The position numbers were made by a program, and so were the translations under genes. Below, one piece after another: positions 26,080-34,316 of a stretch of DNA of 64,000 nt. Location of the stretch: NCBI RefSeq assembly GCF_018336935.1, contig NZ_CP068771.1, positions 1,860,001 through 1,924,000 on the forward strand. The letters are read 5' to 3'. Within the stretch, counting starts at the first letter, position 1, and each line of letters opens with the position of its first letter. This stretch comes from Serratia plymuthica (lineage in GTDB: Bacteria > Pseudomonadota > Gammaproteobacteria > Enterobacterales > Enterobacteriaceae). Under the pieces are notes generated by a model. The model saw only the letters and a program-made list of their open reading frames with translations, searched no databases and was not told the DNA's origin.

Positions 26080-27222
26080 ATGCAAGCCATTTCTTCCGCA
26101 GCACAGGCGGTGCGCCGGCTGGCGCGCCAACAGGCGAGTTCGCTGGGCGCCTATAACGCCGGATTATCCAGCGAGGCGGTGCGCAATCGTTACGGCGTCA
26201 CTGAAATTGCCCGCCTGGCGAGCAACGAAAACCCGCTTGGCGCCAGCCCTCTGGTGCAACAGGCGCTGAGCGATTTGGCTCAGCATAGCGGCATTTACCC
26301 CGACCCAAACAGCCAGGCGCTGCGGGCGGAAATCGCCGCGTTGACCGGCATTGCGCCGCCGCAGGTGGTGATTGGCAACGGGTCTGAAAACATCCTCGAA
26401 ATGCTGTGTCTGGCGTTTATTAATCCGGGTGATCGGGTGGTGACCCTGCTGCCGTCGTTTGGGTTGCATGAAATCTACCCGCGCATGATGGGGGCGGAGG
26501 TGACGCTGGTGGCGGTCAATCAGGCGCTGGAATTCGATCTGGCCGCCTGGCAGTTGGCATTGCAACGGCCGGCCAAGATGGTGGTATTCAGCAACCCGTC
26601 GAACCCGGTCGGCTGCATGCTCGGGCGTGATGACTTTCTGCAACTGATCGCCGCAGTGCCGCAAGACTGTCTGCTGGTGATCGACGAGGCGTATTACGAA
26701 TACTGCGCCAACCAGGCGGATTACCCGGACAGCCTGGCGCTGTTGCCGTTACAGGACCGCCCGTGGATTGTGCTGCGCACCTGCTCCAAAGCTTACGGGC
26801 TGGCCGGGCTACGCGTCGGTTACGGCCTGGCCTGTGATGCCGAGCTGGTGGCGCTGCTAGACCGGGTGCGCACACCGTTCAACATTAACCGGGCGGCGCA
26901 AAATGCGGCGTTGGCGGCATTGCGCGATCGGCAGCATGTGGCCGACAGCGTCGCCTGGGTCAGTGAAGCGCGTGCGGCGATGGCGGCGGCGTTGCGTACG
27001 CTGGGGTTGCAGGTGGCGCCTTCCAGCGCCAACTTCCTGTTCTTTGATTGCGGCTACCCGAGCGTGCAGATCGCCGAGGCGTTGCTGGCGCACGGCATCA
27101 TCGTCAAACCCTGGCGCGAAGCCGGTTATCAGCGGTTCATCCGGGTTTCGATCGGCAGCGCGGCAGATAACCGGCGTTTCCTCCACGCATTGCGACAGGT
27201 GCTGGCGGAGGCGGCACGCTGA
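26080..27222 (+). CDS. HisC-like PLP aminotransferase
   Basis: This 380-residue fold-type I aminotransferase is close to histidinol-phosphate aminotransferases: ARLASNENPLGASPL at the N-terminus, GNGSENILEMLCLAF for cofactor binding, SNPSNPVG, IDEAYYEY, and the PLP lysine in TCSKAYGLAGLRVGY. Its place in a transporter operon under a HutC site argues for a catabolic or salvage transaminase rather than the biosynthetic HisC, which belongs in the his operon. A plausible reaction is imidazole-pyruvate with histidine; aromatic amino acids are the alternative. GAGGTGAGG precedes the ATG. The next gene starts at its stop (TGATG). Confidence 0.82.
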   Translation: MQAISSAAQAVRRLARQQASSLGAYNAGLSSEAVRNRYGVTEIARLASNENPLGASPLVQQALSDLAQHSGIYPDPNSQALRAEIAALTGIAPPQVVIGNGSENILEMLCLAFINPGDRVVTLLPSFGLHEIYPRMMGAEVTLVAVNQALEFDLAAWQLALQRPAKMVVFSNPSNPVGCMLGRDDFLQLIAAVPQDCLLVIDEAYYEYCANQADYPDSLALLPLQDRPWIVLRTCSKAYGLAGLRVGYGLACDAELVALLDRVRTPFNINRAAQNAALAALRDRQHVADSVAWVSEARAAMAAALRTLGLQVAPSSANFLFFDCGYPSVQIAEALLAHGIIVKPWREAGYQRFIRVSIGSAADNRRFLHALRQVLAEAAR

Positions 27223-28379
27223 TGAGCGGGGCGATACTCAACGCGGCGGATTTACAGCGTGCGGCGCGGCGTTATCTGCCGCGTTTCGCTTACCGTTACC
27301 TGGCGGGCGGCGCGGAAGACGAACACACGCTGCGCGGTAATCGGGTGGCGTTCGACCAATGGCAGTTTGTGCCGCCGGTACTGCGTGACGCCAGCCGCCG
27401 CACGCTCAACATCCGGCTTTGGCAGCAGGAACTGGCGGCGCCGCTGCTGATTGCGCCCACCGGCTACAACGGCATGCTGCGCTATCAGGCGGATCTGATG
27501 CTGGCGCGCAGCGCCCGGGCGTTCGGCATTCCCTATATTCAGAGCACGGTGTCGACCGCCTCATTGGAGGAGATTGCCGCCGACGGCCAGGGGCAGCACT
27601 GGTTTCAGCTGTATGTGCTGCGCGATCGGCAGGTGACCGCCGGGCTGTTGCAACGCGCCCTGGCTGCCGGCTGCGGCACCCTGGTGCTGTCGGTGGATGC
27701 GGTGCATTTCGGCAACCGCGAGCGCGATCGGCGCAGTTACCGGCAGCCAATGAAACTCTCCCTCGCCAGCCTGTGCGACGTGGCGCTGCACCCTCGCTGG
27801 CTGTGGCATACCTTGCGCCCGGCGGGCATGCCCGGTTTCGGCAATCTGCAACCTTATCTGCCGGCGCAGCGGCAGCGGGGCCTGAGTGGGGCCGCTTATT
27901 TTGCCCGCGAAATGGACGCCGCGCTGAACTGGCAAACGCTGGATTGGGTACGGCAATGCTGGCCGGGCAAGCTGCTGGTGAAAGGCATTCTGCACCCGCA
28001 GGATGCCCGTCAGGCGCTCGATGCCGGGGCGGATGGCATAGTGCTGTCCAACCACGGCGGCCGCCAGCTCGACGGCAGCGTTGCCCCCGTCAGCCTGTTG
28101 CCGGCGGTGCGTGCTGCCTGTGGGCCGACGGCGACGATCCTGATCGACAGCGGCTTTCGGCGCGGCACCGACGTGGTGAAAGCGCTGGCGCTGGGCGCCA
28201 ATGCCGTGTTGCTCGGCCGCCCGTTGTTGTACGGCGTGGCGCTGGCCGGGCAGGCAGGCGCGACTCGGGCGCTGCGGATTTTCAGCGAGGAAATCGACCG
28301 CACGTTGGCGCAACTGGGTTGTTGCAGCGTGCAAGAGTTGGGGCCGCACTTGCTGCGGCCGGTGAATGAACGAGGATAA
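27222..28379 (+). CDS. FMN-dependent alpha-hydroxy-acid oxidase/dehydrogenase
   Basis: The 385-residue TIM-barrel flavoenzyme is of the lactate/mandelate dehydrogenase and glycolate oxidase family. It has the N-terminal RYLPRFAYRYLAGGAEDE, PTGYNGMLRYQADLMLARSARAFGIPYI, the catalytic His region LSNHGGRQLDGS, and DSGFRRGTDVVKALALGA for FMN phosphate. It oxidises an L-2-hydroxy acid to a 2-oxo acid. Adjacent to a HisC-like aminotransferase, imidazole-lactate to imidazole-pyruvate would fit, but mandelate- or lactate-like substrates cannot be excluded. It overlaps the upstream gene by one base. Confidence 0.85.
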   Translation: MSGAILNAADLQRAARRYLPRFAYRYLAGGAEDEHTLRGNRVAFDQWQFVPPVLRDASRRTLNIRLWQQELAAPLLIAPTGYNGMLRYQADLMLARSARAFGIPYIQSTVSTASLEEIAADGQGQHWFQLYVLRDRQVTAGLLQRALAAGCGTLVLSVDAVHFGNRERDRRSYRQPMKLSLASLCDVALHPRWLWHTLRPAGMPGFGNLQPYLPAQRQRGLSGAAYFAREMDAALNWQTLDWVRQCWPGKLLVKGILHPQDARQALDAGADGIVLSNHGGRQLDGSVAPVSLLPAVRAACGPTATILIDSGFRRGTDVVKALALGANAVLLGRPLLYGVALAGQAGATRALRIFSEEIDRTLAQLGCCSVQELGPHLLRPVNERG

Positions 28380-28389
28380 GGAACCTGAG

Positions 28390-29484
28390 ATGTCTTTAGC
28401 GCAAATCGCTTTCCCGGCGCGTGTGGTGCGCGGTGTCGGAGCATTGGAGAAGATCGGCCCGCTGTGCGCCGGTTATGGTTCAAGGGCGATGTTGATCGGC
28501 GGCGCGCGTGGGCTGGCGGTTACCGAGACGCGCATAGGCAACGGCCTGCGTGCGGCGGCGGTGGAGCTGGTTGGCTGCGAGCAGTATGGCGGCGAATGCA
28601 GTGAAACCCAGATTGCGCGGCTGGTCGCATTGGCGCATTCGGCAGCGGCGCAGATGCTGATCGTCGCGGGTGGGGGTAAAGCCATTGACACCGGCAAGGC
28701 GGTGGGGGCAGCCTGCGGATTGCCGGTCATCACCGTACCGACCATTGCTGCCACTTGCGCTGCCGTTACGCCGTTGACCATCCGCTATCATGACGATGGC
28801 CACTTTCGCGACATGCTGCACCTGCCGCATGCCCCGGCGGCGGTGGTGATTGACAGCCCGTTGTTGGCTGCGGCACCGGTCCGCTGGTTGGCTGCCGGGT
28901 TGGGCGATACGTTGGCGAAATGGTATGAGTATCGCGCTATCGCCCACCCGCAGGCGCTGAACGGCATGGCACTGGCGGCTCAGGCCAACAGCCGTATCTG
29001 TTACCAATTGATTGAGGAATACGGGGCTGCGGCTTGTCAGGCGGCGGAGCGATGCCAGGCCGATACCGCGCTGGAGCAGGTGCTGGATGCCATCTTCCTG
29101 TTCGCGGGGCTGACGTCGGTGATGGGCAGCGGGGCGCATGCGGCGGCGGCCCATGCGCTGTTTGAAGGTTTTACCGTCTGCGACAAGACGCGCAACTTTG
29201 GTCATGGTCTGTTGGTGGGGTACGGTAATCTGTGTCTGCTGGCGCTGGAACAGCGCAGTGATGAGGAACTGCTGGCGGCGCTGCGGTTGGCGCAGGACTG
29301 CCGGATACCGCTGCATCTGGCGGATATCGCCGACGATCTGGACAACCAAGCCATCAACGCCATTATGGCGGCGGCGGTAGAGGCACCGGATATGGCCAAT
29401 ATGTCGCAGCCGGTCACCGTCACCCAGTTGACGCAAGCCATGCAGCGGGTACATGAACTGGCCGACAGAGTGCGCAAGGGGTAG
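28390..29484 (+). CDS. Iron-containing alcohol dehydrogenase, HcxA/GldA-like
   Basis: The 364-residue group III dehydrogenase has GGGKAIDTGKAVG for cofactor binding, VPTIAATCAAVTPL, and metal ligands in LAAGLGDTLAKWYEY, GSGAHAAAAHALFEGF and NFGHGLLVGYG. The sequence is close to E. coli HcxA (YbdH), a hydroxycarboxylate dehydrogenase that reduces 2-oxo acids, and to glycerol dehydrogenase. AAGGA upstream supports ATG 28390 over 28366. With the aminotransferase and FMN enzyme it completes a set that interconverts amino, oxo and hydroxy acids. Confidence 0.8.
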   Translation: MSLAQIAFPARVVRGVGALEKIGPLCAGYGSRAMLIGGARGLAVTETRIGNGLRAAAVELVGCEQYGGECSETQIARLVALAHSAAAQMLIVAGGGKAIDTGKAVGAACGLPVITVPTIAATCAAVTPLTIRYHDDGHFRDMLHLPHAPAAVVIDSPLLAAAPVRWLAAGLGDTLAKWYEYRAIAHPQALNGMALAAQANSRICYQLIEEYGAAACQAAERCQADTALEQVLDAIFLFAGLTSVMGSGAHAAAAHALFEGFTVCDKTRNFGHGLLVGYGNLCLLALEQRSDEELLAALRLAQDCRIPLHLADIADDLDNQAINAIMAAAVEAPDMANMSQPVTVTQLTQAMQRVHELADRVRKG

Positions 29485-29541
29485 AGTCCGGCGTTAAGTT
29501 GTGGGATTATTTGGTTTTCTATCCTACACAGAGAAGGGCGC

Positions 29542-30543
29542 ATGGCCTCGCTGAAAGACGTTGCAAAACTTGCCGGGGTGTCGCTGATGACGGTTTCCCG
29601 CGCCATCAACGAGCCAGGCAAACTGCGGCCAGACACCTACCAGCGCGTCAAGCTGGCGATTGACCAACTGGATTACGTGCCCGATCTCTCGGCGCGGCGC
29701 ATTCGCGGCGACAGCAACCGGGTGCAGACGCTTGGCGTGCTGGCGCTGGACACCGCCACCACACCGTTCTCGGTGGAAATGATCCTGTCGATCGAAAAAA
29801 CCGCGCGCGAACACGGCTGGAACAGCTTTGTCGTCAACCTGTTCGCCGACGACAGCGCCGAACACACCATAGATTTGCTGCTGGCGCACCGGCCGGATGG
29901 GGTGATTTTCACCACCATGGGGCTGCGTCAGGTCAGAGTGCCGCCCAAGTTACTGGATAAAAAGCTGGTGCTGGCCAACTGCGTCAGCCAGGGAAACCCC
30001 GTTGCCAGCTACATTCCGGATGACGAACAGGGCCAGTACGACGCCATACGCGCGTTGATCGCCAAAGGTTACCGGGCGCCGCTGTGCATTCACCTGCCGG
30101 AAAATACGCTGGCAGCCGGGCTGCGCCGCCGCGGGCTGGAGCGCGCCTGGCGTGACGCGGGCGGCGACGTCGACCAACTCAAGCAATATCACCTGGATCT
30201 GAGCGACGGCGACGAGCGCTACCGCGATTGCGTGGCACTGCTGGAGCGGCATTTCGCTCCGGGGCGGCGCGATTGCGATGTGGTGGTGTGCGGCAACGAT
30301 CGGGTGGCGTTTATGGTGTATCAGGTGCTGTTGGCGCAGGGCTGGCAGATCCCGCAGCAGGTGGGGGTGCTGGGTTATGACAACATGGTCGGCATCGGTC
30401 AGCTGTTCCTGCCGCCGCTGACCACGGTGCAACTGCCGCATTACGAACTGGGCCGTCAGGCGGCGCTGCATCTGATTAACCAGTTGGATCACTGCGAGAC
30501 GGTGAAGGTTGCCTGCCCGCTGTTGCTGCGCGAATCGATGTGA
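29542..30543 (+). CDS. cscR: Sucrose operon repressor CscR (LacI family)
   Basis: This 333-residue LacI-type regulator has the N-terminal helix-turn-helix and hinge (SLKDVAKLAGVSLMTVSRAIN) and a periplasmic-binding-like effector domain. It matches E. coli CscR in blocks such as LDTATTPFSVEM and LLAHRPDGVIFTTMGLR. It represses csc genes and is released by sucrose-derived sugar (fructose or sucrose). It converges on cscA. The two GTTAACGTTAAC palindromes before cscB are its likely operators. Confidence 0.92.
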   Translation: MASLKDVAKLAGVSLMTVSRAINEPGKLRPDTYQRVKLAIDQLDYVPDLSARRIRGDSNRVQTLGVLALDTATTPFSVEMILSIEKTAREHGWNSFVVNLFADDSAEHTIDLLLAHRPDGVIFTTMGLRQVRVPPKLLDKKLVLANCVSQGNPVASYIPDDEQGQYDAIRALIAKGYRAPLCIHLPENTLAAGLRRRGLERAWRDAGGDVDQLKQYHLDLSDGDERYRDCVALLERHFAPGRRDCDVVVCGNDRVAFMVYQVLLAQGWQIPQQVGVLGYDNMVGIGQLFLPPLTTVQLPHYELGRQAALHLINQLDHCETVKVACPLLLRESM

Positions 30544-30549
30544 ATGAAA

Positions 30550-30572
30550 CAGGGCACGACAAGCGTGCCCTG
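30550..30572. terminator. Hairpin between convergent cscR and cscA
   Basis: CAGGGCACG pairs perfectly with CGTGCCCTG over a 5-base loop. On the minus strand it is followed by TTTCATTC, so it may serve cscA better than cscR. Confidence 0.55.
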
Positions 30573-30593
30573 CCAGTCCGGTATCGAGGGCTA

Positions 30594-32036
30594 TCAGGCC
30601 CAGATGCTTTTCAGTTCCCACCCCTGTAGTGCGCCAAAATGCGCCTGGCCGCTTTCGGCAAACAGGCTCACGCCGCGCTGGCCATCGGCCGGGTAGATGC
30701 GGCTGGTCAGGCAGGCAACGCCCTGATTGACGAACACTTCCAGCGATGAACGGTCGATAAACAGGCGCAGCGACAATGTGTCGCCCGCCGGCAGCGGCAC
30801 GCTGCGGCAACCGCACAGCCCCGGCTCTTCACTGAAACGCTCCAACACCAGCCTGTGGGCCTGGTTGTCCACGTACAGCCGCGCGGCGTTGCCAATGGCG
30901 ATACCGTAGCGTTCGGCATCGCTGGCGGCCAGATCCAGCGACAGCGTCAGCTCTTGCAGGTTCTCCGCCAGAAGCTGGCGTTGGTTGCGCAACTGCGCTG
31001 CGGCAAACGTCTGCGGCATGCTGCGCAGCGCCGCCAACTCCCGCGCCGGGTTCATCAGCACATCGCCTTCGGCATTCAGCGACAGTTCGCGGGGTAGGGT
31101 GAGCGCGCCGGCCCAGCCGTGCGCCTTGCTCGGCATCGGCGATTCCCACATGTCCATCCAGGCGAACAGCAGGCGGCGACCGTCGGCGGCGGTGAAGGTT
31201 TGCGGCGCATAAAAATCATGCCCGGCGTCCAGTTCGCAGAAAGGTTGAGTGACGTTGAAATCAGCGCCCGGCTGCCAGTGACCGAGCAAATAGCCGCTCT
31301 GGAAACGGTTGCGGTGGCGGTAGCCCTGCGCCGCCAGCCCCTGCGGCGAGAACAGCAGCACCTGTTTTTCGCCGAGCGGGAAGAAATCCGGACATTCCCA
31401 CATATAGCCCTGATGCAGCGTCTGCGCGCCGTCCAGCACGCGGTCAAACTGCCAGTCGCGCAGATCTGTTGAACGATAAAGCCGTGCCTGCCCGAGGCCG
31501 TTTTGTTTGGCGCCGACCACCATCCACCAGCCGTCATTCTCGCGCCAGACCTTGGGATCGCGGAAATGCTGAATGCCTTCCGGCGGCGCCAGCACCGGCC
31601 CGTGTTTGACGAAATGTACGCCGTCCTCGCTGGTGGCCAGGCACTGTACTTCGCGCACCTGATCGTCATCGCCCACTTTGTCCAGCCAGACGTGGCCGGT
31701 GTAGATCAGCGTCAGCACGCCGTTATCGTCTACCGCGCAGCCGGAGAAACAGCCGTCCTTGTCGTAGTCGTCGCCGGGCGCCAGGGCGATCGGCTGGTGC
31801 TGCCAGTGCGCCAGATCCCGGCTGATGGCGTGGCCCCAGTGCATCGGCCCCCAGTTTTCGTCGTAGGGGTGGTGCTGATAGAACGCATGATAAACGCCGT
31901 CAATGCACACCAGCCCATTGGGATCGTTGATCCAGCCGGCGGCCGGCGCCAGATGAAACTGCGGGTAGTAATCGTCCTGACGCTGTGCGCGCAGGGTTTC
32001 GACCGCCTGGTCGGCTTGAGCTAAGGCATTGTTCAT
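30594..32036 (-). CDS. cscA: Sucrose hydrolase (invertase) CscA
   Basis: This 480-residue GH32 enzyme has the nucleophile motif WINDPNG, the transition-state motif RDP in FRDPKVW, and the acid/base glutamate in WECPDFF, in the usual five-bladed propeller plus C-terminal beta-sandwich layout. It splits sucrose into glucose and fructose in the cytoplasm. It overlaps cscB by 4 bases, so both are made from the leftward csc promoter. No signal peptide is present. Confidence 0.93.
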   Translation of the reverse strand: MNNALAQADQAVETLRAQRQDDYYPQFHLAPAAGWINDPNGLVCIDGVYHAFYQHHPYDENWGPMHWGHAISRDLAHWQHQPIALAPGDDYDKDGCFSGCAVDDNGVLTLIYTGHVWLDKVGDDDQVREVQCLATSEDGVHFVKHGPVLAPPEGIQHFRDPKVWRENDGWWMVVGAKQNGLGQARLYRSTDLRDWQFDRVLDGAQTLHQGYMWECPDFFPLGEKQVLLFSPQGLAAQGYRHRNRFQSGYLLGHWQPGADFNVTQPFCELDAGHDFYAPQTFTAADGRRLLFAWMDMWESPMPSKAHGWAGALTLPRELSLNAEGDVLMNPARELAALRSMPQTFAAAQLRNQRQLLAENLQELTLSLDLAASDAERYGIAIGNAARLYVDNQAHRLVLERFSEEPGLCGCRSVPLPAGDTLSLRLFIDRSSLEVFVNQGVACLTSRIYPADGQRGVSLFAESGQAHFGALQGWELKSIWA

Positions 32037-33292
32037 TGGATTGGCTCACTTGATTTTATCGTGGATTGAAATTGAGGTGCGCGGGTAGGTGTCTCGCCGC
32101 GCAGCAGAAAACAGGAAACCAGCGTGGTGCCGGTGACGGCGCAGCCCATCAGCAAATAGGTGTCGGCAAAGCCGATGCGGTCGTAACCGAGGCCGGCCAG
32201 CGGCGCCAGAATGCCGGCGACGATCTGGCTGATAAACTGGAAGCCCACCAGGTACAGCGTGGAGGACAGGCGGCTGTCAAAGCGGGTGGTGATGTATTTG
32301 AACATGGCTACCAGCAGAATCGGCAGCTCCACGGCATGCAGCAGTTTCATGGCGGAAATCATCAGCGCGCCATTGGCGAAGCCGGAGCCGAACATGCGAA
32401 ACGCCATCACGCTGCTGGCCAGCAGCAGGCTTTGTTTGATACCGATGCGGTTGACCAGCAGCGGCGCCAGGAACATGCCGCCGGCCTCCAGAAACACTTG
32501 CAGCGAATTCAGGAAACCGTACATGCGGTTGCCTTCTTCGTGGGTCGCGAACTGCGAAGCGAAGTACACCGGGAACTGCTGGTCGAAGACGCCGTAGATG
32601 CTGGTGCCGAGCACGAACACCACCAATGCCCAGAACCCCGGCAGGCGCAGCAACGCCAGGGCGTCCTGCAACTTCAGGTTTTCCGGTTTGCCGTATTCCA
32701 GCCCGGCCATGGCGTTGGGTTTCAGCTCTCGTACCTGCCACAGCAACAGCAGGAATACCGCCGCCGAGGCCGAGGCAATCCAGAAATTGATGTTCGGGTT
32801 GATGTTATAGATAAAGCCGGCAAAGAAGGTGGCGCTGGCCCAGCCCAGCGAGCCCCACATGCGCGCCCGGCCGAACTCGAAGCCGACGATGCGGCTGACG
32901 CGCTCGGTATAGGATTCCAGCGCGCCAATGCCGGCGTTGAACGCCAGGCTGACGAACAGGCCACCAACCAGCGCGCCGATCACCAGATTGGTTTGCAGCA
33001 GCGGGGCGTAAACATAGATAAAGAACGGCCCGGTGAGCAGCAGCAGCACGCCGACAAACAGCAACAGATGCTTACGCAACCCGAGTTTGTCCTGAATAAA
33101 CCCATACAGTGGCTGCACGCACAGCGCCATGATCGACATGGCCGAGAAGATCAGGCCGGTTTCGGTGCCTTTCAGACCGATTTTCTGGTTTAGCCAGATG
33201 GAGATCAGTGAAAAGCTGGCCGACCAGGTAAAGAAGAAGAAAAACAACAGGCCGCTTAGAAGCACATAATATTTTTTTGTTTCGCGGTTCAT
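32033..33292 (-). CDS. cscB: Sucrose:H+ symporter CscB
   Basis: The 419-residue major facilitator of the LacY/CscB family has 12 predicted helices and the N-terminal YYVLLSGLLFFFFFTWSASFSLISIWL segment typical of oligosaccharide symporters. It brings sucrose in unphosphorylated, which suits the hydrolase CscA. The ATG at 33292 (MNRETKKYY) is chosen over an upstream frame from 33361 that would cross an operator. There is no fructokinase gene (cscK) in the cluster, so fructose must be phosphorylated by an enzyme encoded elsewhere. Confidence 0.92.
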   Translation of the reverse strand: MNRETKKYYVLLSGLLFFFFFTWSASFSLISIWLNQKIGLKGTETGLIFSAMSIMALCVQPLYGFIQDKLGLRKHLLLFVGVLLLLTGPFFIYVYAPLLQTNLVIGALVGGLFVSLAFNAGIGALESYTERVSRIVGFEFGRARMWGSLGWASATFFAGFIYNINPNINFWIASASAAVFLLLLWQVRELKPNAMAGLEYGKPENLKLQDALALLRLPGFWALVVFVLGTSIYGVFDQQFPVYFASQFATHEEGNRMYGFLNSLQVFLEAGGMFLAPLLVNRIGIKQSLLLASSVMAFRMFGSGFANGALMISAMKLLHAVELPILLVAMFKYITTRFDSRLSSTLYLVGFQFISQIVAGILAPLAGLGYDRIGFADTYLLMGCAVTGTTLVSCFLLRGETPTRAPQFQSTIKSSEPIQ

Positions 33293-33326
33293 GTGAGATG
33301 CCCTGATGGATGATGTCAGCCTTATT

Positions 33327-33338
33327 GTTAACGTTAAC
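33327..33338. promoter_or_regulatory. CscR operator O1
   Basis: The perfect palindrome GTTAACGTTAAC lies 35 bp upstream of cscB. It is a LacI-family type site and is repeated identically at 33391. Confidence 0.75.
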
Positions 33339-33368
33339 CTTTCGTCAAATAAAGCCACCAACGTCAGG

Positions 33369-33390
33369 GATTGCGATGTTAATCACAAAA
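33369..33390 (-). promoter_or_regulatory. CRP site between the two csc operators
   Basis: TGCGA-TGTTAA-TCACA (33372-33387) matches the CRP consensus TGTGA-N6-TCACA at 9 of 10 positions. It abuts operator O2, as expected for a catabolite-controlled sugar operon. Confidence 0.65.
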
Positions 33391-33402
33391 GTTAACGTTA
33401 AC
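33391..33402. promoter_or_regulatory. CscR operator O2
   Basis: A second identical GTTAACGTTAAC palindrome lies 64 bp from O1 (start to start). Two sites six turns apart would allow DNA looping by a tetrameric or paired-dimer repressor. Confidence 0.75.
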
Positions 33403-33489
33403 ATATTTGCGTTGTGATCGTCATCACTGGATGGATGCAAGGCGCTGAAGAGTGGGCGGGGGTGGGATATCGCTCCCGCCTGCGGTTAT

Positions 33490-34272
33490 TCAGATACTGG
33501 CCAGATAGCCGCCGTCGACATACAGGATCTGGCCGGTGATGTAGGCTGCCGCCGGCCCGGCGAGGAAAATGGCCGCACCGGTAAGGTCGCTCAGCTTGCC
33601 AAAGCGGCCTAGCGGGATTTTATCCTGCATGGACTCGCACCAACCCTTGTCCCGGTAAAACACCTCGGTCATCGCGGTCTGAAAATAGCCTGGCCCGATG
33701 CCGTTGACCCGGATCCCGTGGGCCGCCCATTCGCTGGCCAGCGCACGCGTCATGCCCGCCAGCCCGGATTTTGACGCGCCGTAGGCGGTAGCCCCCGGCA
33801 CGCCGACTTCGCTGGTCAATGAGCACAGGTTGATGATGCTGCCGCCGCCCTGTTTGACCATCAGGCGCGCCGCCGCCTGCGCGCAGAAGAAAGCGCCTTT
33901 CAGGTTGGTGCCGACGATGCTGTCCCACAGCGTTTCATCCACCTCCAGCGACGGGCACAGGCGTTCGATACCGGCGTTGTTGATCAGGATATCCAGCGGT
34001 TTGCCCGCCAGTGCGGCAAAGGCGGTTTCAATCGACGCCGAGTCCTGGACATCCAACAGCAACATTTCCGGGTGTTCTCCCCAATTATTCAGCTGTTGTA
34101 CCACCTCTTGCAGCGCGGCGCGTTGTCGCCCGGCGACGATCACCTGCGCGCCGGCCTGCGCCAGCCCGATCGCCAGCGCCTGACCAATCCCCCGCGTAGC
34201 GCCGGTGATCAGTGCGCGCTTGCCGAGCAGTGAAAAGGGGGCCAGGCCCGGCGGTAAATAGGTGTTTTGCAT
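33490..34272 (-). CDS. SDR-family oxidoreductase, gluconate 5-dehydrogenase-like
   Basis: The 260-residue classical SDR has TGATRGIG near residue 24, NNAG, and the Y-x3-K pair in AYGASKSGLAG, ending with the family motif YVDGGYLASI. Similar proteins oxidise sugar acids and polyols. It is the last gene of the leftward operon that starts with a binding protein at 39720, 44 bp after the kinase gene. Its substrate is unknown; in this context it may act on an alcohol group of the imported compound. Confidence 0.8.
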   Translation of the reverse strand: MQNTYLPPGLAPFSLLGKRALITGATRGIGQALAIGLAQAGAQVIVAGRQRAALQEVVQQLNNWGEHPEMLLLDVQDSASIETAFAALAGKPLDILINNAGIERLCPSLEVDETLWDSIVGTNLKGAFFCAQAAARLMVKQGGGSIINLCSLTSEVGVPGATAYGASKSGLAGMTRALASEWAAHGIRVNGIGPGYFQTAMTEVFYRDKGWCESMQDKIPLGRFGKLSDLTGAAIFLAGPAAAYITGQILYVDGGYLASI

Positions 34273-34316
34273 ACATTCTCCTCAGGGAACCACCAGGGTT
34301 TCAGCAGGACTCTGCC

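Noticed and set aside
26080..27222. Annotation as biosynthetic hisC
   Set aside because: It is embedded in a HutC-marked transporter operon, so a catabolic or salvage role is more likely despite the family match.
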